64,000 nt of DNA, taken from the NCBI GenBank assembly GCA_930367215.1, contig OV884059.1, positions 52,856,957 to 52,920,956 of the forward strand, written 5' to 3'. Shown here piece by piece: positions 43,303-53,106 of this stretch. Under the pieces are notes generated by a model. The model saw only the letters and a list, made by a program, of their open reading frames with translations. It searched no databases and was not told where the DNA came from. Both the position numbers and the translations under genes were made by a program. Position 1 is the stretch's first letter, and every line of letters begins with the position of its first letter. Source of the stretch: Pollenia angustigena (Eukaryota > Arthropoda > Insecta > Diptera > Polleniidae).

Positions 43303-43377
43303 TTCATATTTATATATTAATACAAATATATGTATACTTTAATCAGAAACCAATTATAATCTATAAACAATTTTAAA

Positions 43378-43908
43378 TTAAGCAATATTAGTAAAAATTT
43401 CTTCTAAATAGCTTTGGGTTTCATTTTCCAGAAGTTGTTTAGCTTCTTCCTCTAATTCGATTGAGGTTGATTTCCATTTTTGTCGAATACTGGACATATA
43501 TGGATCTGATGTGCACAACAAAATAGTAATAAGATCTCCAATTGGTAGCATATTGTGTTGAACTATTTGTTCCCCATGGTATAAAATTTTATGAACTGTG
43601 GTTGGCATATGTCTCCAAGAGTATTTTTTGTTATAAAGAATTGCTGTTTCATTTGCATACTGGCCAAATTTTTTTGCATTTATCTTTCTGCTACATGATA
43701 TAACGTGTAAAATGATCTGGAATCGTCTTATTAATTCAAAATGTACTCCTGTGATAGATGCTGCAGTTTCTGTATCGGAAAAGAATCTCCTTGCAGTGTT
43801 TCCATCATTTGAATTTCCTTCTCCTTGTTTTGGCTGATCAATTATAAGGCCTAGGTGAAGGTATTTTTCTTGAATTTGTTTTTTGTTTGCTTCCTTTTTC
43901 TTCCTTGG
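43378..43908 (-). pseudogene. Transposon-associated protein, C-terminal part, unnamed arthropod family
   Basis: Minus-strand frame from about 43908 to a stop at 43378. Recognisable phrases are GNSNDGNTARRFF, ELIRRFQIILHVISC, YSWRHMPTTVHKILYHG and LCTSDPYMSSIRQKW. I recall these from a widespread unnamed family in aphids, hydra and other animals that is probably transposon-encoded; this is memory, not a search. The N-terminal part of the same family is at 49380-50440, and the insertions between them interrupt the gene. Function unknown. Confidence 0.55.
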
Positions 43909-43910
43909 TT

Positions 43911-44305
43911 ATAAGAAAGACATCTTCAGACACCATGCACATTTGTATATATCTGCGTGCTAAATAAATCTCATATAAGAAACTCGCTTATAAGAAAAAC
44001 TCTTCTATAAGAAACAAATTCTAAAGAAAATTATGCTCATTCCATAGAAAATGGTACGTGTATAAGAAAGTAGTACATATTCTCACAATTGAATTTTTTT
44101 TAACCTCGGTTAAAATTGATTTTTATTTTTCAAAGAATATCTAGACGTTGACGACGGCAACGATACTATTTGTAAATGAGAAGATATTCTCTTTAGAACC
44201 CATGAAAAGGAGCTCGTCCAAAAGAAAATTTAAGATTTTTTCAGTGTTACTTAATAGTATTTTTTAAGTAAACACATGTTTTTAAGCTATGTATTCATTC
44301 TTCTT

Positions 44306-44308
<3 letters not shown>
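43911..44308. repeat. Left flank of nested element with TATAAGAAA motifs
   Basis: Starts ttataagaaagacatcttc and contains several copies of ataagaaa (43980-44070). Counterpart of 48958-49365, where the reverse complement tttcttatatgcg recurs. It appears to be one element that inserted into the gene above and was later hit by the LINE. Confidence 0.5.
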
Positions 44309-44338
<30 letters not shown>

Positions 44339-44398
44339 CAATTCAATTCATTTATTATTACAATTTGTTTACATTTAAAAATCTTAATCTATTCCCGC

Positions 44399-44432
44399 GA
44401 AGCCATTCGGCTTGTCTGCAGGAATTGTAATA
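44399..44432 (-). promoter_or_regulatory. 3' UTR hairpin of the LINE, shared with the SINE
   Basis: Minus strand: ATTCCTGCAGACAAGCC, loop GAAT, GGCTTCGCGGG. The SINE at 28551-28710 has ATTCCTGAAGACAAGC, loop GCAGA, GCTTCGTGGG. In CR1/L2-type LINEs such a 3' structure is recognised by the reverse transcriptase. Confidence 0.65.
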
Positions 44433-44506
44433 AGGTATTTAAATAATACGTTTGAATAATACAAAAATAGATAATGGGTATAAATATAAAGTATATAGTT
44501 TAGTTA

Positions 44507-47500
44507 TTAAATTTTTCCTTGTGTGCTAATAAGATATTCCTTTAAGTAAGTTTTTCTTCTGTATGGATTGGTAATAGTTAATAGTTGTGTTGGTATGCTG
44601 TTAAAAATATTAGGAAGCGTTATTTTGAACGAATTTTTGCCATAGTTGTTTTGATGACGTTCCACATGATACCGTCCTTCTGCTCGTTGCCTAGTGTTAT
44701 AAGCGTGGCTGATTGGCTTTAAGTATCTACGATCGTTATAGAACTCGTTGATAAGTGTATAGTGGTAAATACTTTTGACATTTAATATGTTAAGGTTGGT
44801 TGCAATGTTGTTTGCGTTAGTGTTGTTTCCGTTATTATTATATCGTGAATTGATGTTGGTGTTTGCATTGTTAAATGTATGTATAGTATTGCCAGCGTAC
44901 CTGTTGCGGTTGACTGTATTGGTGCTTGTGTTGTTTGCGTTCTGTAGTACATATCGAGAGTTGTTGGTGTATGTGTTGGTTGTATTGGTGTTTATAATAT
45001 TTCGATTGATTTGCGTGCTGTTATTTATATGCGTATTGTTGTTGAAATGTATGTTGTTGCTGGTATGTATGTTGCTATTGGCGTTATTATTTAAGATGTT
45101 GTAGGTGCGTGTGTTGTTATTTCTATAGTTGTTTGGATTGATATTCTCAATTGTGTTATATATGTTGTTTACGTGGATATTATTGTTATTCATGTTGTTG
45201 TTATTATGTGTGTTATTGTTGAAGTGAGTGTTGTTATGTGTACGTGAGTTATTGTTTTGATCGTTGTTCACTTGTGAGTTGTTGTTGTGGTGGTTCAGGC
45301 ATGTGATGTTGTTTAAATGTGGGTTGTTGTTACCTTGGGTGTTGTTAGCGAGTGTATTGTTGACTACGACTGTGTTGTTGTTTACGTTTTGGTTGTCAGT
45401 TATGCTTGTGTATAATATATTTTGAGTGTTGTAGTTAATTGTATGGTTGCCGTTTGTATTATTTAATAGGTTTTGTGTATTAATGTTCACACTATTGTTG
45501 TAGGTGTATGTGTTCGTTGTGTTGCTGCTGTTGTCGGTGTATGTGTTATTGCTAGTATTGGTATTTATATGTTGTGTGCCGGTGTACGTATTGTTGGTAT
45601 ATATGTTTCTGTTGCTGTTACTTGCATTTTCAAGAGGTAAATTGTTGTACGACATATTTTGTGTGTTGCTCGTGTTAGTATAAACTGATTCTAGTAGTTG
45701 TTGTTGTTGGTTTTGGTGCTTGTTTTTCACTAGTATTTTAAGTATTTGGTTTTGTGTTTGTTGTAGGGATCTGCAATATGTTGCATTTCCCCATGCAGTA
45801 ATTCCATGTCTGATATAAGATTCTGCTAGTGAAAAGTATGCCTGTTTGAGAACATCAAACGTTGAGCAATTACTTAGATGATACAAACTGTAGGCTGATT
45901 TACGCAGTTTCTTTGAGAGGTATTGAACGTGGGAGAGCCATTTAAAGTTATCATCAACGTATACTCCTAGATATTTATAAGTTTTAACCAGTTCTATTGC
46001 GGTAGTGCAAGTATCTGTGTAGCTATTGTTGTTGTTGTTGTTGTTGTGAAGACACTGATAATCATGAAAAATAATATTTTTATCTATTGAATTGAGATGA
46101 GGTGGTTTAATGTGCATAACCTTTGTTTTTGCAGCATTTATAACAAGTCCATTATCATGGCACCATTTTGTGATTTGGTTTAGCTGATTTTGCATATTGA
46201 CGTAAGCAATATCAATATTTTTGTTGGATACTATTATGGCTGTATCGTCAGCGTAAGCAAACGCAGAACATTCTTCGAGGACTTTTAACATATCATTGGC
46301 ATATATGAGATACAAAATTGGCCCAAGTTTGGAACCTTGGGGAACACCACTATTTGTATTAGTTTCATCACTAAGTGTCTGACAAATTTTAACGCGGAAG
46401 GTTCTAAGATTTAAGTAATCTTTAAACCAATCCAGGCATTTTCCTCTAACGCCGTTTCGTTCTAGCATTCTTAATAAATTTGTATGAGAAAGAGTATCGA
46501 AAGCTTTACTAAAATCGATGAAAAGGGCCAAGCAGTGTAAATTTTCACCTAAGCAAGTATTAATGTGGTGTGAAAAATCACCTAATAATTTATTAATGTT
46601 TCTACCTTTTTGAAAGCCATACTGGTTAGGATCAATAATTTTAAATTTTGTTAGAAATTCATTTAACCTTGTTACCACTATCTCTTCCAGTACTTTCTCA
46701 ACCACTGGTAATATCGAAATAGGTCTGTAATTATTAATGTCGTTTTTGGTTCCACTTTTATAAATTGGACGTATTAATGATGTTTTTAACATATTTGGTA
46801 TGCTACTGTTTGTTATACTTGAGTTTATGAAGGTTGTTATTACAGGTGCTAGAATAGAAGCGTTATATTTTAGATCTTTTGGCCTTATTCCATCAGCTCC
46901 AGCTCCTTTTTGTGTTTTTAGGTGTATTAAAACGTTAAATACCTCATCTTCAGTTGCGGGAGGTAAGAACATGGAGTTCTGAATAGTCGTTGGCCTTTTC
47001 AGACATGTTTTAATATTACACTTATGTAAAATTTTGCTCACGTTTTCATTAAAATTTGTTGCAAACTTGTTTGCGATATTTTTTACGTTATCATTCTTAA
47101 ACGAGTTAAGTAATGTAGCGTCAATATTTGATATTTTTCTACCGGTTATTTCATTTACCAATTGCCATGTTGCTCTTATATTGTTTGCATTTTCTTGGAA
47201 TTTTCTTTTAAAATAAAAGTTTTTTGCATTGAATATTTTTTTATTTAGGCAGTTTCGAAATTTTTTATAATTATTTTCGAAATGTTTGTTATTTTTATTA
47301 TTTAGCCATTTGATATAAAGTTTATCCCGAATTTCACAATATTCTATTAATTCCGCACTCATCCACGGATTCACTTTTCTACGTTTTCTTTTGTCACTAT
47401 TATTATACTGTTGTTTGGATTTTTCATAAATGTTCTTAAATGTTTCATAAATTTTGTTAAAGATTTCATTGGTGTTCAAATTTCTATTTACTAATTCAAT

Positions 47501-48325
47501 CCAGTTAATTGCTCTTATATTTTTGTTAACTTTAAAACTATTTAAATTGGCGCCCTGTAAAGGTTGGTTTTGCGTTCCCTGCTTTATTTTGTTTTTTACT
47601 TTTTCTTCTTGGACACAACAAAAAAGTGTATAGTGATCCGATATGTTTGTTCTGATTACCGCAGCATGTGTTTGTGTGTTTGGTTTGTTGTTTCTTATAT
47701 GCAAGTGATCAATGCAAGAGCTTGTTTTCTTTGTTATGTCTTCTCTTGTTATCTCTTTAATTGTACACTGCAATCCGTTTGATGAGATCATTTCCATGTA
47801 TTTTGTTGTTGTAATATTTTTGTTGAGAATATTAATATTTATGTCACCAACAATAACTAAGTTTTTTTTATTCTTTATTGTGTTTATTGTTTTGTCAAGC
47901 TCTATTATGAACTCATTTACGTTAGTTTTTGGCGGTCGGTAAATTGTAAACAGAGAAAAATTGTTGTTGTTATTTGTAATGTCTACTTGAATAGCCTCAA
48001 AGGAGTTTGTGTTTATGTTTATATTGGTATGCAGTATTTTTTCTCTTATGTAGACGGCTACACCTCCACCTCTACTGTCTCTGTTAAGAAAGTATGAGCT
48101 AAATCCATTTATACCATATAAATGCTGCTCTTCGTTTGTAATATTTGTTTCTACAAGAAGTATAAAGTTTATGTTATTTATGATATTATGCAGGTTTGCC
48201 AATAATAGAGTGAAATGTAAACGTAGTGAGCGAATGTTCATATATATTATTGTTGTGGGATAACTTAAAAAGTTTTTATTTATTTGATAAAAATTATCTA
48301 GTATTGAAACTGTGTTAGTGTTCAT
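44507..48325 (-). CDS. CR1-like LINE ORF2: endonuclease and reverse transcriptase
   Basis: 1272 codons without a stop, ATG at 48325. The endonuclease spans about residues 25-240 (MNIRSLR, ILLVETNI, GGGVAVYI at 87-93, IVGDININ at 158-165, SDHYTL at 229-234). The reverse transcriptase spans about 455-830 (GADGIRPKDLK, PISILPVVEKVLE, FIDFSKAFDTL at 602-612, GVPQGSKLGPILYLIY at 660-675, AYADD at 690-694). Residues about 875-1178 are an unusual Asn/Thr/Tyr-rich low-complexity region. After it comes a typical C-terminus with YNTRQRAEGRYHVERH and NSFKITLPNIFNSIP. The protein would nick DNA and prime reverse transcription of the element. The usual family size is near 900-1000 residues, and the low-complexity block explains the excess. 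Confidence 0.9.
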   Translation of the reverse strand: MNTNTVSILDNFYQINKNFLSYPTTIIYMNIRSLRLHFTLLLANLHNIINNINFILLVETNITNEEQHLYGINGFSSYFLNRDSRGGGVAVYIREKILHTNININTNSFEAIQVDITNNNNNFSLFTIYRPPKTNVNEFIIELDKTINTIKNKKNLVIVGDININILNKNITTTKYMEMISSNGLQCTIKEITREDITKKTSSCIDHLHIRNNKPNTQTHAAVIRTNISDHYTLFCCVQEEKVKNKIKQGTQNQPLQGANLNSFKVNKNIRAINWIELVNRNLNTNEIFNKIYETFKNIYEKSKQQYNNSDKRKRRKVNPWMSAELIEYCEIRDKLYIKWLNNKNNKHFENNYKKFRNCLNKKIFNAKNFYFKRKFQENANNIRATWQLVNEITGRKISNIDATLLNSFKNDNVKNIANKFATNFNENVSKILHKCNIKTCLKRPTTIQNSMFLPPATEDEVFNVLIHLKTQKGAGADGIRPKDLKYNASILAPVITTFINSSITNSSIPNMLKTSLIRPIYKSGTKNDINNYRPISILPVVEKVLEEIVVTRLNEFLTKFKIIDPNQYGFQKGRNINKLLGDFSHHINTCLGENLHCLALFIDFSKAFDTLSHTNLLRMLERNGVRGKCLDWFKDYLNLRTFRVKICQTLSDETNTNSGVPQGSKLGPILYLIYANDMLKVLEECSAFAYADDTAIIVSNKNIDIAYVNMQNQLNQITKWCHDNGLVINAAKTKVMHIKPPHLNSIDKNIIFHDYQCLHNNNNNNNSYTDTCTTAIELVKTYKYLGVYVDDNFKWLSHVQYLSKKLRKSAYSLYHLSNCSTFDVLKQAYFSLAESYIRHGITAWGNATYCRSLQQTQNQILKILVKNKHQNQQQQLLESVYTNTSNTQNMSYNNLPLENASNSNRNIYTNNTYTGTQHINTNTSNNTYTDNSSNTTNTYTYNNSVNINTQNLLNNTNGNHTINYNTQNILYTSITDNQNVNNNTVVVNNTLANNTQGNNNPHLNNITCLNHHNNNSQVNNDQNNNSRTHNNTHFNNNTHNNNNMNNNNIHVNNIYNTIENINPNNYRNNNTRTYNILNNNANSNIHTSNNIHFNNNTHINNSTQINRNIINTNTTNTYTNNSRYVLQNANNTSTNTVNRNRYAGNTIHTFNNANTNINSRYNNNGNNTNANNIATNLNILNVKSIYHYTLINEFYNDRRYLKPISHAYNTRQRAEGRYHVERHQNNYGKNSFKITLPNIFNSIPTQLLTITNPYRRKTYLKEYLISTQGKI

Positions 48326-48403
48326 TTTTTACAGTAAAAAAGAGGAAAAATTTATTTTAAAAAAGGAATTAGTTTTGTATTCGTAGTTTGTGTAGGTATT
48401 TAT

Positions 48404-48957
48404 TTAAATTGACGATATTATTAGATCCGTATCGGCACTATTTGATATAATGATGGTGTTAGACATTTCATTTTTCTTGGCATAGATATTTCCGTTGCGA
48501 ACCCATACAAATCTCCAGTTTGATTCTTTTGCCTTTGTTCTGGCTAGCCATAGCAGTCGCCGTTTGTGGGGGGTAAGGTGTTCGTTTATGTATATAAATT
48601 GATGACCTGTATCAATATTAATAAGGCTGGAGTCTACTCTGTGACGATTGATTTTGCTAAGTAATTCATTTCTCTTATTAAGAGAAGTGAATTCGATTAT
48701 TATTTTTTGGGATTTCTTTAGAGAGTACGAATTACCGATATCATTTTCATTTAGGCTTACATTTAGGGAATTAGCAATCGTTTTAACAACTTCGTTTGGC
48801 TGTATGTTTTCGTTCGTAACGTTTTTTATTTCAATATTTTTTATAAGTAATTGTTGCTCCAAATTATTGATACGTGTATCCATCTCATTTATTTTTTTCT
48901 CTTTTTCTCTATTGCTTTCGCAGAGTTCTTTTACTTGGGTAGTGATGATGAATTAAA
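48404..48957 (-). pseudogene. CR1-like LINE ORF1, 5'-truncated
   Basis: Open on the minus strand from the truncation at about 48952 to the stop at 48404. Begins within a coiled coil (TQVKELCESNREKEKKINEM, MDTRINNLEQQLL). The C-terminal domain has the pattern INEHLTPHKRRLLWLARTKA, NWRFVWVRNGNIYAKK that I know from ORF1 of CR1-related LINEs, an RNA-binding domain. The first ATG present is at 48883, but the reading frame extends above it, so the true start is lost. Confidence 0.7.
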
Positions 48958-49365
48958 ATTTTTTTTTAACCAAATTACTTTTTTTTATCAAATGCGATTA
49001 TAAGTGAAGTGCAATCACCTGTTTTGTTTTTGTTATGTTTCTATCTTTAATTGTGTACTTATATATTTACTTATATTTGTACGACAAATAAACGAAATTT
49101 AGTACAAAATGATGTGTAGTATGTATTAGTATTAAACAGTTTTGTTTCAATTATATATTTCTATAGGAAATTTTTTAAATTCTGTTACTGATGTATATAA
49201 GAAAACATCCTTCTTATATGCGTGTAACAGATACATATAAGAAAATATCTTTCTTATATGCGTGTTACAGATATAACAAAGTATCTTTCTTATATGCGTG
49301 TTTTCTTTATAAGAAAGCTTGCATATAAGAAAGAAAATCGGTGCATTTTTAGGCTTTCTTATATG
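48958..49365. repeat. Right flank of nested element, clustered CTTATATGCG motifs
   Basis: ttcttatatgcg occurs at about 49211, 49251, 49289 and 49361, with the complementary tataagaaa between the copies. The spacing of about 38-40 bases for three of them looks like an array of protein-binding sites near a transposon end. No coding capacity. Confidence 0.55.
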
Positions 49366-50450
49366 CGTATGGTACTGTATTGTCTTGTGATTGGGGTTGA
49401 CTTAATTGACTTGATGTCTTTTGGCATATGGTACAGCTTGACGAAGACTTTGTTTCGGTTAATGCTTGTGCAACTTTCCCATCGATCATTGTAAGGAACA
49501 TTTGAAAATTAATTTCAATGCATTGGTCATCAAATTTAAATATTGCCGGTTGAAGTTCTTTAATTTGATCTTTTATTTTTCGAACTTCTTCAGTTATTAC
49601 ATCTTTAGTTTCCTTTTTGTAAACAAACTTTATTGGTCTGCAATACTTTGTTGAAGAGGGAATTTCATTTTTTCATACATCCATTTCTGTAACTCTACTG
49701 GTTGACGGCTCTAAGCCAATATAAGTTTTTCTTAAACGTACTAAACGAACTAAAGATACCATGAATAAGTTAGCATCAGATGAGTTTTCTGAATTACATT
49801 GCTTGTATTATTTCTGACCAGAGCTTCCTTTACATCCCCATTTAGAAAATAAAGTGATGCTGCAATTTTTAAGTTTTTTTAAACAGTCAGCATCAAGGGT
49901 ATTTAAAAATCGTTTTGCAGTGTGTTCGAGAAGAGCATGCAATTTTACTTCTGCTGAACTTGAATTTACACTAATAGCCGTTTGTGAAGGTAAGCTCTCT
50001 TTTTCGACAGAAACTAAATCTCGATATGCTGGAAAGATTCCACAATTTTTTTCATTGGTTCGCTTTCGCAGTTCTGTATACTGATTTTTTGTCAGTTTTA
50101 AATCCAAAAATAGTGCAAATGCTTCTTCTGGAGTAAATTTCATTTCTTCAGTTGGTGTAGGCATACTTTTTAAAATCCTCTTTGTGCGTTTAGGGCTCGC
50201 TTATACTATTTTTTCAATTATTGCAATTTTTGTTTTCTTATTTTGCGTTGGTTGAATTTGATGCAGAAATGAATCCCTTATCATACTATGAGACATTTCT
50301 TCATTGATATTTGCAAGCTTGCGTCTGCGTGATCTTTCACTGCAATTGCCAATTTGTTTTGCGGGCCGACCCACTTTTCTAGTTTCCTTAGCGGTTGTTG
50401 ACAACTTCTTAAAAATCAGATCATTTGTTAGCCCTTTTTCGTTGCGTAAG
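49366..50450 (-). pseudogene. Transposon-associated protein, N-terminal and middle part
   Basis: Minus-strand frames 50404-50201 (KVGRPAKQIGNCSERSRRRK; the frame is open upstream to about 50450), 50164-49808 (FTPEEAFALFLDLKLTKNQY, AISVNSSSAEVKLHALLEHT, SKWGCKGSSGQ) and, after a stop, about 49800-49380 (STKYCRPIKFVYKKET, FLTMIDGKVAQALTETKSSS, SCTICQ). It belongs to the same unnamed animal family as 43378-43908, which would be its C-terminal continuation. Stops and frameshifts show decay. The TAA at about 49806 sits in frame after SSGQK. Confidence 0.55.
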
Positions 50451-51796
50451 TAAAACGTTTTCTTGTTTCTAGAACCTTAAATGTTCTAGAAACCGTTTTC
50501 TTAATGTAAATGAAAAATTTTTAATTTTTATCTGACGTATTTTGATTTCTTGTTCGTTGCATAATTTAAAGAATGGATTATTCATTATGTGAAACACAAA
50601 ATCTTTTTCATCTTTCGATTGAAAATATATATATCTGCGAGAACTTTATAACTGAACTTAGCCATTGTTTAAACAATAGTGAAGGTAAAATTATGAATGC
50701 AAGCATTTTTATCCTCTTGATAGAAGTTTTTTTAAATGATCTTTTGTTACCACTTCTTTGAAACATAAAAACCCTTTTTTAAAAAAAATTTAATCTTTTA
50801 TTAGCATTTCTTTGAAACATAAAAAACCCCTGTTTTCACACTTTTTTAAAGGATAACATACCGGCAATAAATTAACAGGTAACATGTATGTAATTTTCAC
50901 GTAAAATATAACTGCGTGCTGGTTTTTTTTACCATTTACCTGCTTTTCCATTTTTTTAAATTAAGTTACAATTTTCAGGTAATTAAACGATGTAGTTTAT
51001 GTTGCGGCTATTTACTAATGTTTAACCTATTAACTTACTCAGAAATCTAACGTGTTAATTTATTTATGTCGCCTATTCGTTTTGCAGCATCCGTTCACCC
51101 ACAATAAGTTCATAACAATGGCAATACCTTTACCTTCTCCAAATTAATTGATAACCTGACGTGCAAGATAATTTATGTGGCCTGAACTGCTTTATTTGTC
51201 GAAAATTCTTTAAGACTCATCTTCTTTAATTTCAGTAATGTTTCCTTGCAGGACTTATTTTTTGAACCGAATATCTTACCTTGGGTCACAGAAATTGCTG
51301 TAGTTCGCAAGGCCGTATCCAGATGTGTGTACAATGGGGTATAGAAGTGTAGGTTAGATTCTGGACTACAAGAGAGTATAGATTTTTTTTGACGCGTTTT
51401 GACGGGCAGGACTTATGCTCTATAAAGTAGGAAATTTCCGGGAAATTTTGACATGAAAAAAAAATTAAATAGTTCTAGAGGTCGCAGAGTTTAATGCTTT
51501 AAACCACGTGTAGCTAATAAAATAAACTAATTCACAGAACTTATTAAAAAATAAACCTTAAAAAACAAAAAGCATTTCAACTTCAAAAATTGACTAAGAA
51601 ATTCAAAACTATAACCAAATATTGAGAAAGTCCATTTCGGACAACCCTGTTCTCAATGAAATAGTTGAAATAGGGTTGAAATTTTTTGGCTCCCGAGGTT
51701 CACTAGTATTTACTTTCACATGAATAAAAAAATTTTTAAATCGGAGAACATAAAAAAGAATAATTTTGGCCGCATTCTCAAAATATGAACCAGTGT
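50451..51796. other. Non-coding flank of the interrupted gene, unassigned
   Basis: AT-rich. A small hairpin tctagaaccttaaatgttctaga lies at about 50467-50489 (imperfect). Two similar phrases (cctttttt...tttgaaacataaa) near 50755 and 50815. No gene. Confidence 0.4.
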
Positions 51797-52436
51797 GCGT
51801 CGTATAGAAACGACGTCGAAATTATTCTTACCTAAAAGTTGAGTCAACATGTTGACTATGCTATTTGATGTTTGCTCCCGCAGATAGATAGGTGGCGGTT
51901 TAACTTCTTTAGTGGCTGTTCCATTAGCTGATTCTGCTTCTTCATCGTCAGGTATGGATAGTAGAGAATCTGTTACCATTTGTTGGCAAAGAGACTACGT
52001 TAGAGGCTTTGTAATGTTTGGCCATGCGTTCCTGTTGGGTGGATCTAGGGCTAGCCTTTCTCTTAGTTATTGTTATATATCTGTCCATGCCTGTTTGCAC
52101 TTTAGTACTTTTTGGCACAGCTCCTGTATTTATTAATGCTAATCGTGATGTTCCATGTTTTTCCTTATTATTCCTCTGGTCAGACGACTTCACACTTTGA
52201 ACCACATTTACGGTCGGATCAACACACTTGCTCAGGTTGGGCTCACTTGCACGTAAATTGCTGTATGGAAAACTAGTTGCGCTGGCAATTTGTGCACTTA
52301 AATAATTTTTATTTAATTCTGGGTATCCAATGTTTTCATTGCTCACGCTCGGAGAGCTTACCACAATATACGCATTTCTGCTATTTGTGCTGGGCCTACT
52401 CTCCTTATTGGGAGTATTTGTGAGGCTCATTCCCAA
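51797..52436 (-). pseudogene. Jockey ORF1 N-terminal half, copy 2
   Basis: 52436-51948 is open for 162 codons (MGMSLTNTPNKESRPSTNSR, YPELNKNYLSAQIASATS, MDRYITITKRKASPRS). 51979 downward carries DDEEAESANGTATKEVKPPP and IYLREQTSNSIVNMLTQLLG up to VVSIRR, where unrelated sequence starts. Frames overlap by 32 bases at the same place as in copy 1. Confidence 0.75.
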
Positions 52437-52780
52437 ATCTCTTCGGGCACCTTAGTTATTGTTCTTTTTTTTCACCTATAACAAATATTTTTTTTTTTGC
52501 ACTTCGAATATTTTATTTTTTTTTATTTTTCTTACTCACTGATACACGTCCGTACTCGTCAAGAGCTGGTTCGAAACTGAGACCAGTAGCTCGTTTCTGT
52601 ATTTCTCGCATCGTAAAATTTCTTACATGAAGTGTGAAACAAAAAATTCCATCGTTTCTCGATTTATGAGACAAAAGTGTTTCTGTATTTGAATGCGAAA
52701 ACAGACACAAAAAATTCTGTTTATACTGGAATCAAATAAAAGCGAAACGTCAACAAAAGAAATAAATATAATGAAAACAG
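51797..52780 (-). mobile_element. Jockey-clade LINE, copy 2, ORF1 N-terminal half and 5' region (part 2)
   Basis: Continues copy 2 from 43302. Matches 33405-33912 and 34702-35155. About 830 bases of ORF1 present in copy 1 are missing between 43302 and 51797, so the foreign DNA replaced them or a deletion followed the insertion. Confidence 0.78.
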
Positions 52781-53106
52781 GGCTGCCAGATTTGACGAGT
52801 TATCGTCATCTTGACGATTTTTTGTTCCGAAATTAACAAAGTGACGTTTTGATGATGTTTTCTAAAAAAGTGACGAAAGCAAAAACAAAAATATTTTATA
52901 ATTTTGTTGTTTCTTTCTATAGAAATTCATCTTGAATTTTTAAATTTCAAAAACTTCTATTTTGTGGCGTTGAAAATTGAAAAAAAAAAACAATATGAAT
53001 GTCTGTAGAAAGCAACAACAAATTTATAAAATATTTTTGATTTTGTTTTTGCTTTTAATGAAGTTGTTGGCGTTGCGTTGCGTTTTACACTATAAGCCCC
53101 TTAAGC
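52781..53106. repeat. Composite repeat block F, first part
   Basis: Matches 35151-35465 (ctgccagatttgacgag, gtgacgaaagcaaaaac, gttgttggcgttgcg). Non-coding. Confidence 0.7.

Larger units (their letters stand above)
44309..48957 (-). mobile_element. CR1-like LINE, nearly full length, with poly-A tail
   Basis: Minus-strand LINE with a pure poly-A tail (T run at 44309-44338), a 3' UTR with a hairpin (cgaagccattcggcttg, 44399-44415), an intact ORF2 and most of ORF1. The 5' end is truncated inside ORF1 at about 48957. The long uninterrupted T run and intact ORF2 point to a recent insertion. C-terminal sequence style and ORF1 style suggest the CR1/L2/Kiri/Daphne group. Confidence 0.85.

Noticed and set aside
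44775..47942. Several plus-strand frames over the CR1-like LINE
   Set aside because: They are antisense shadows of the intact ORF2; the Leu/Val-rich look comes from reversed Asn/Thr codons.
49205..49365. CRISPR-like array (repeated ttcttatatgcg at about 40-base spacing)
   Set aside because: Repeats are only about 12-16 bases and irregular, and the context is an insect transposon; binding-site cluster is more likely.
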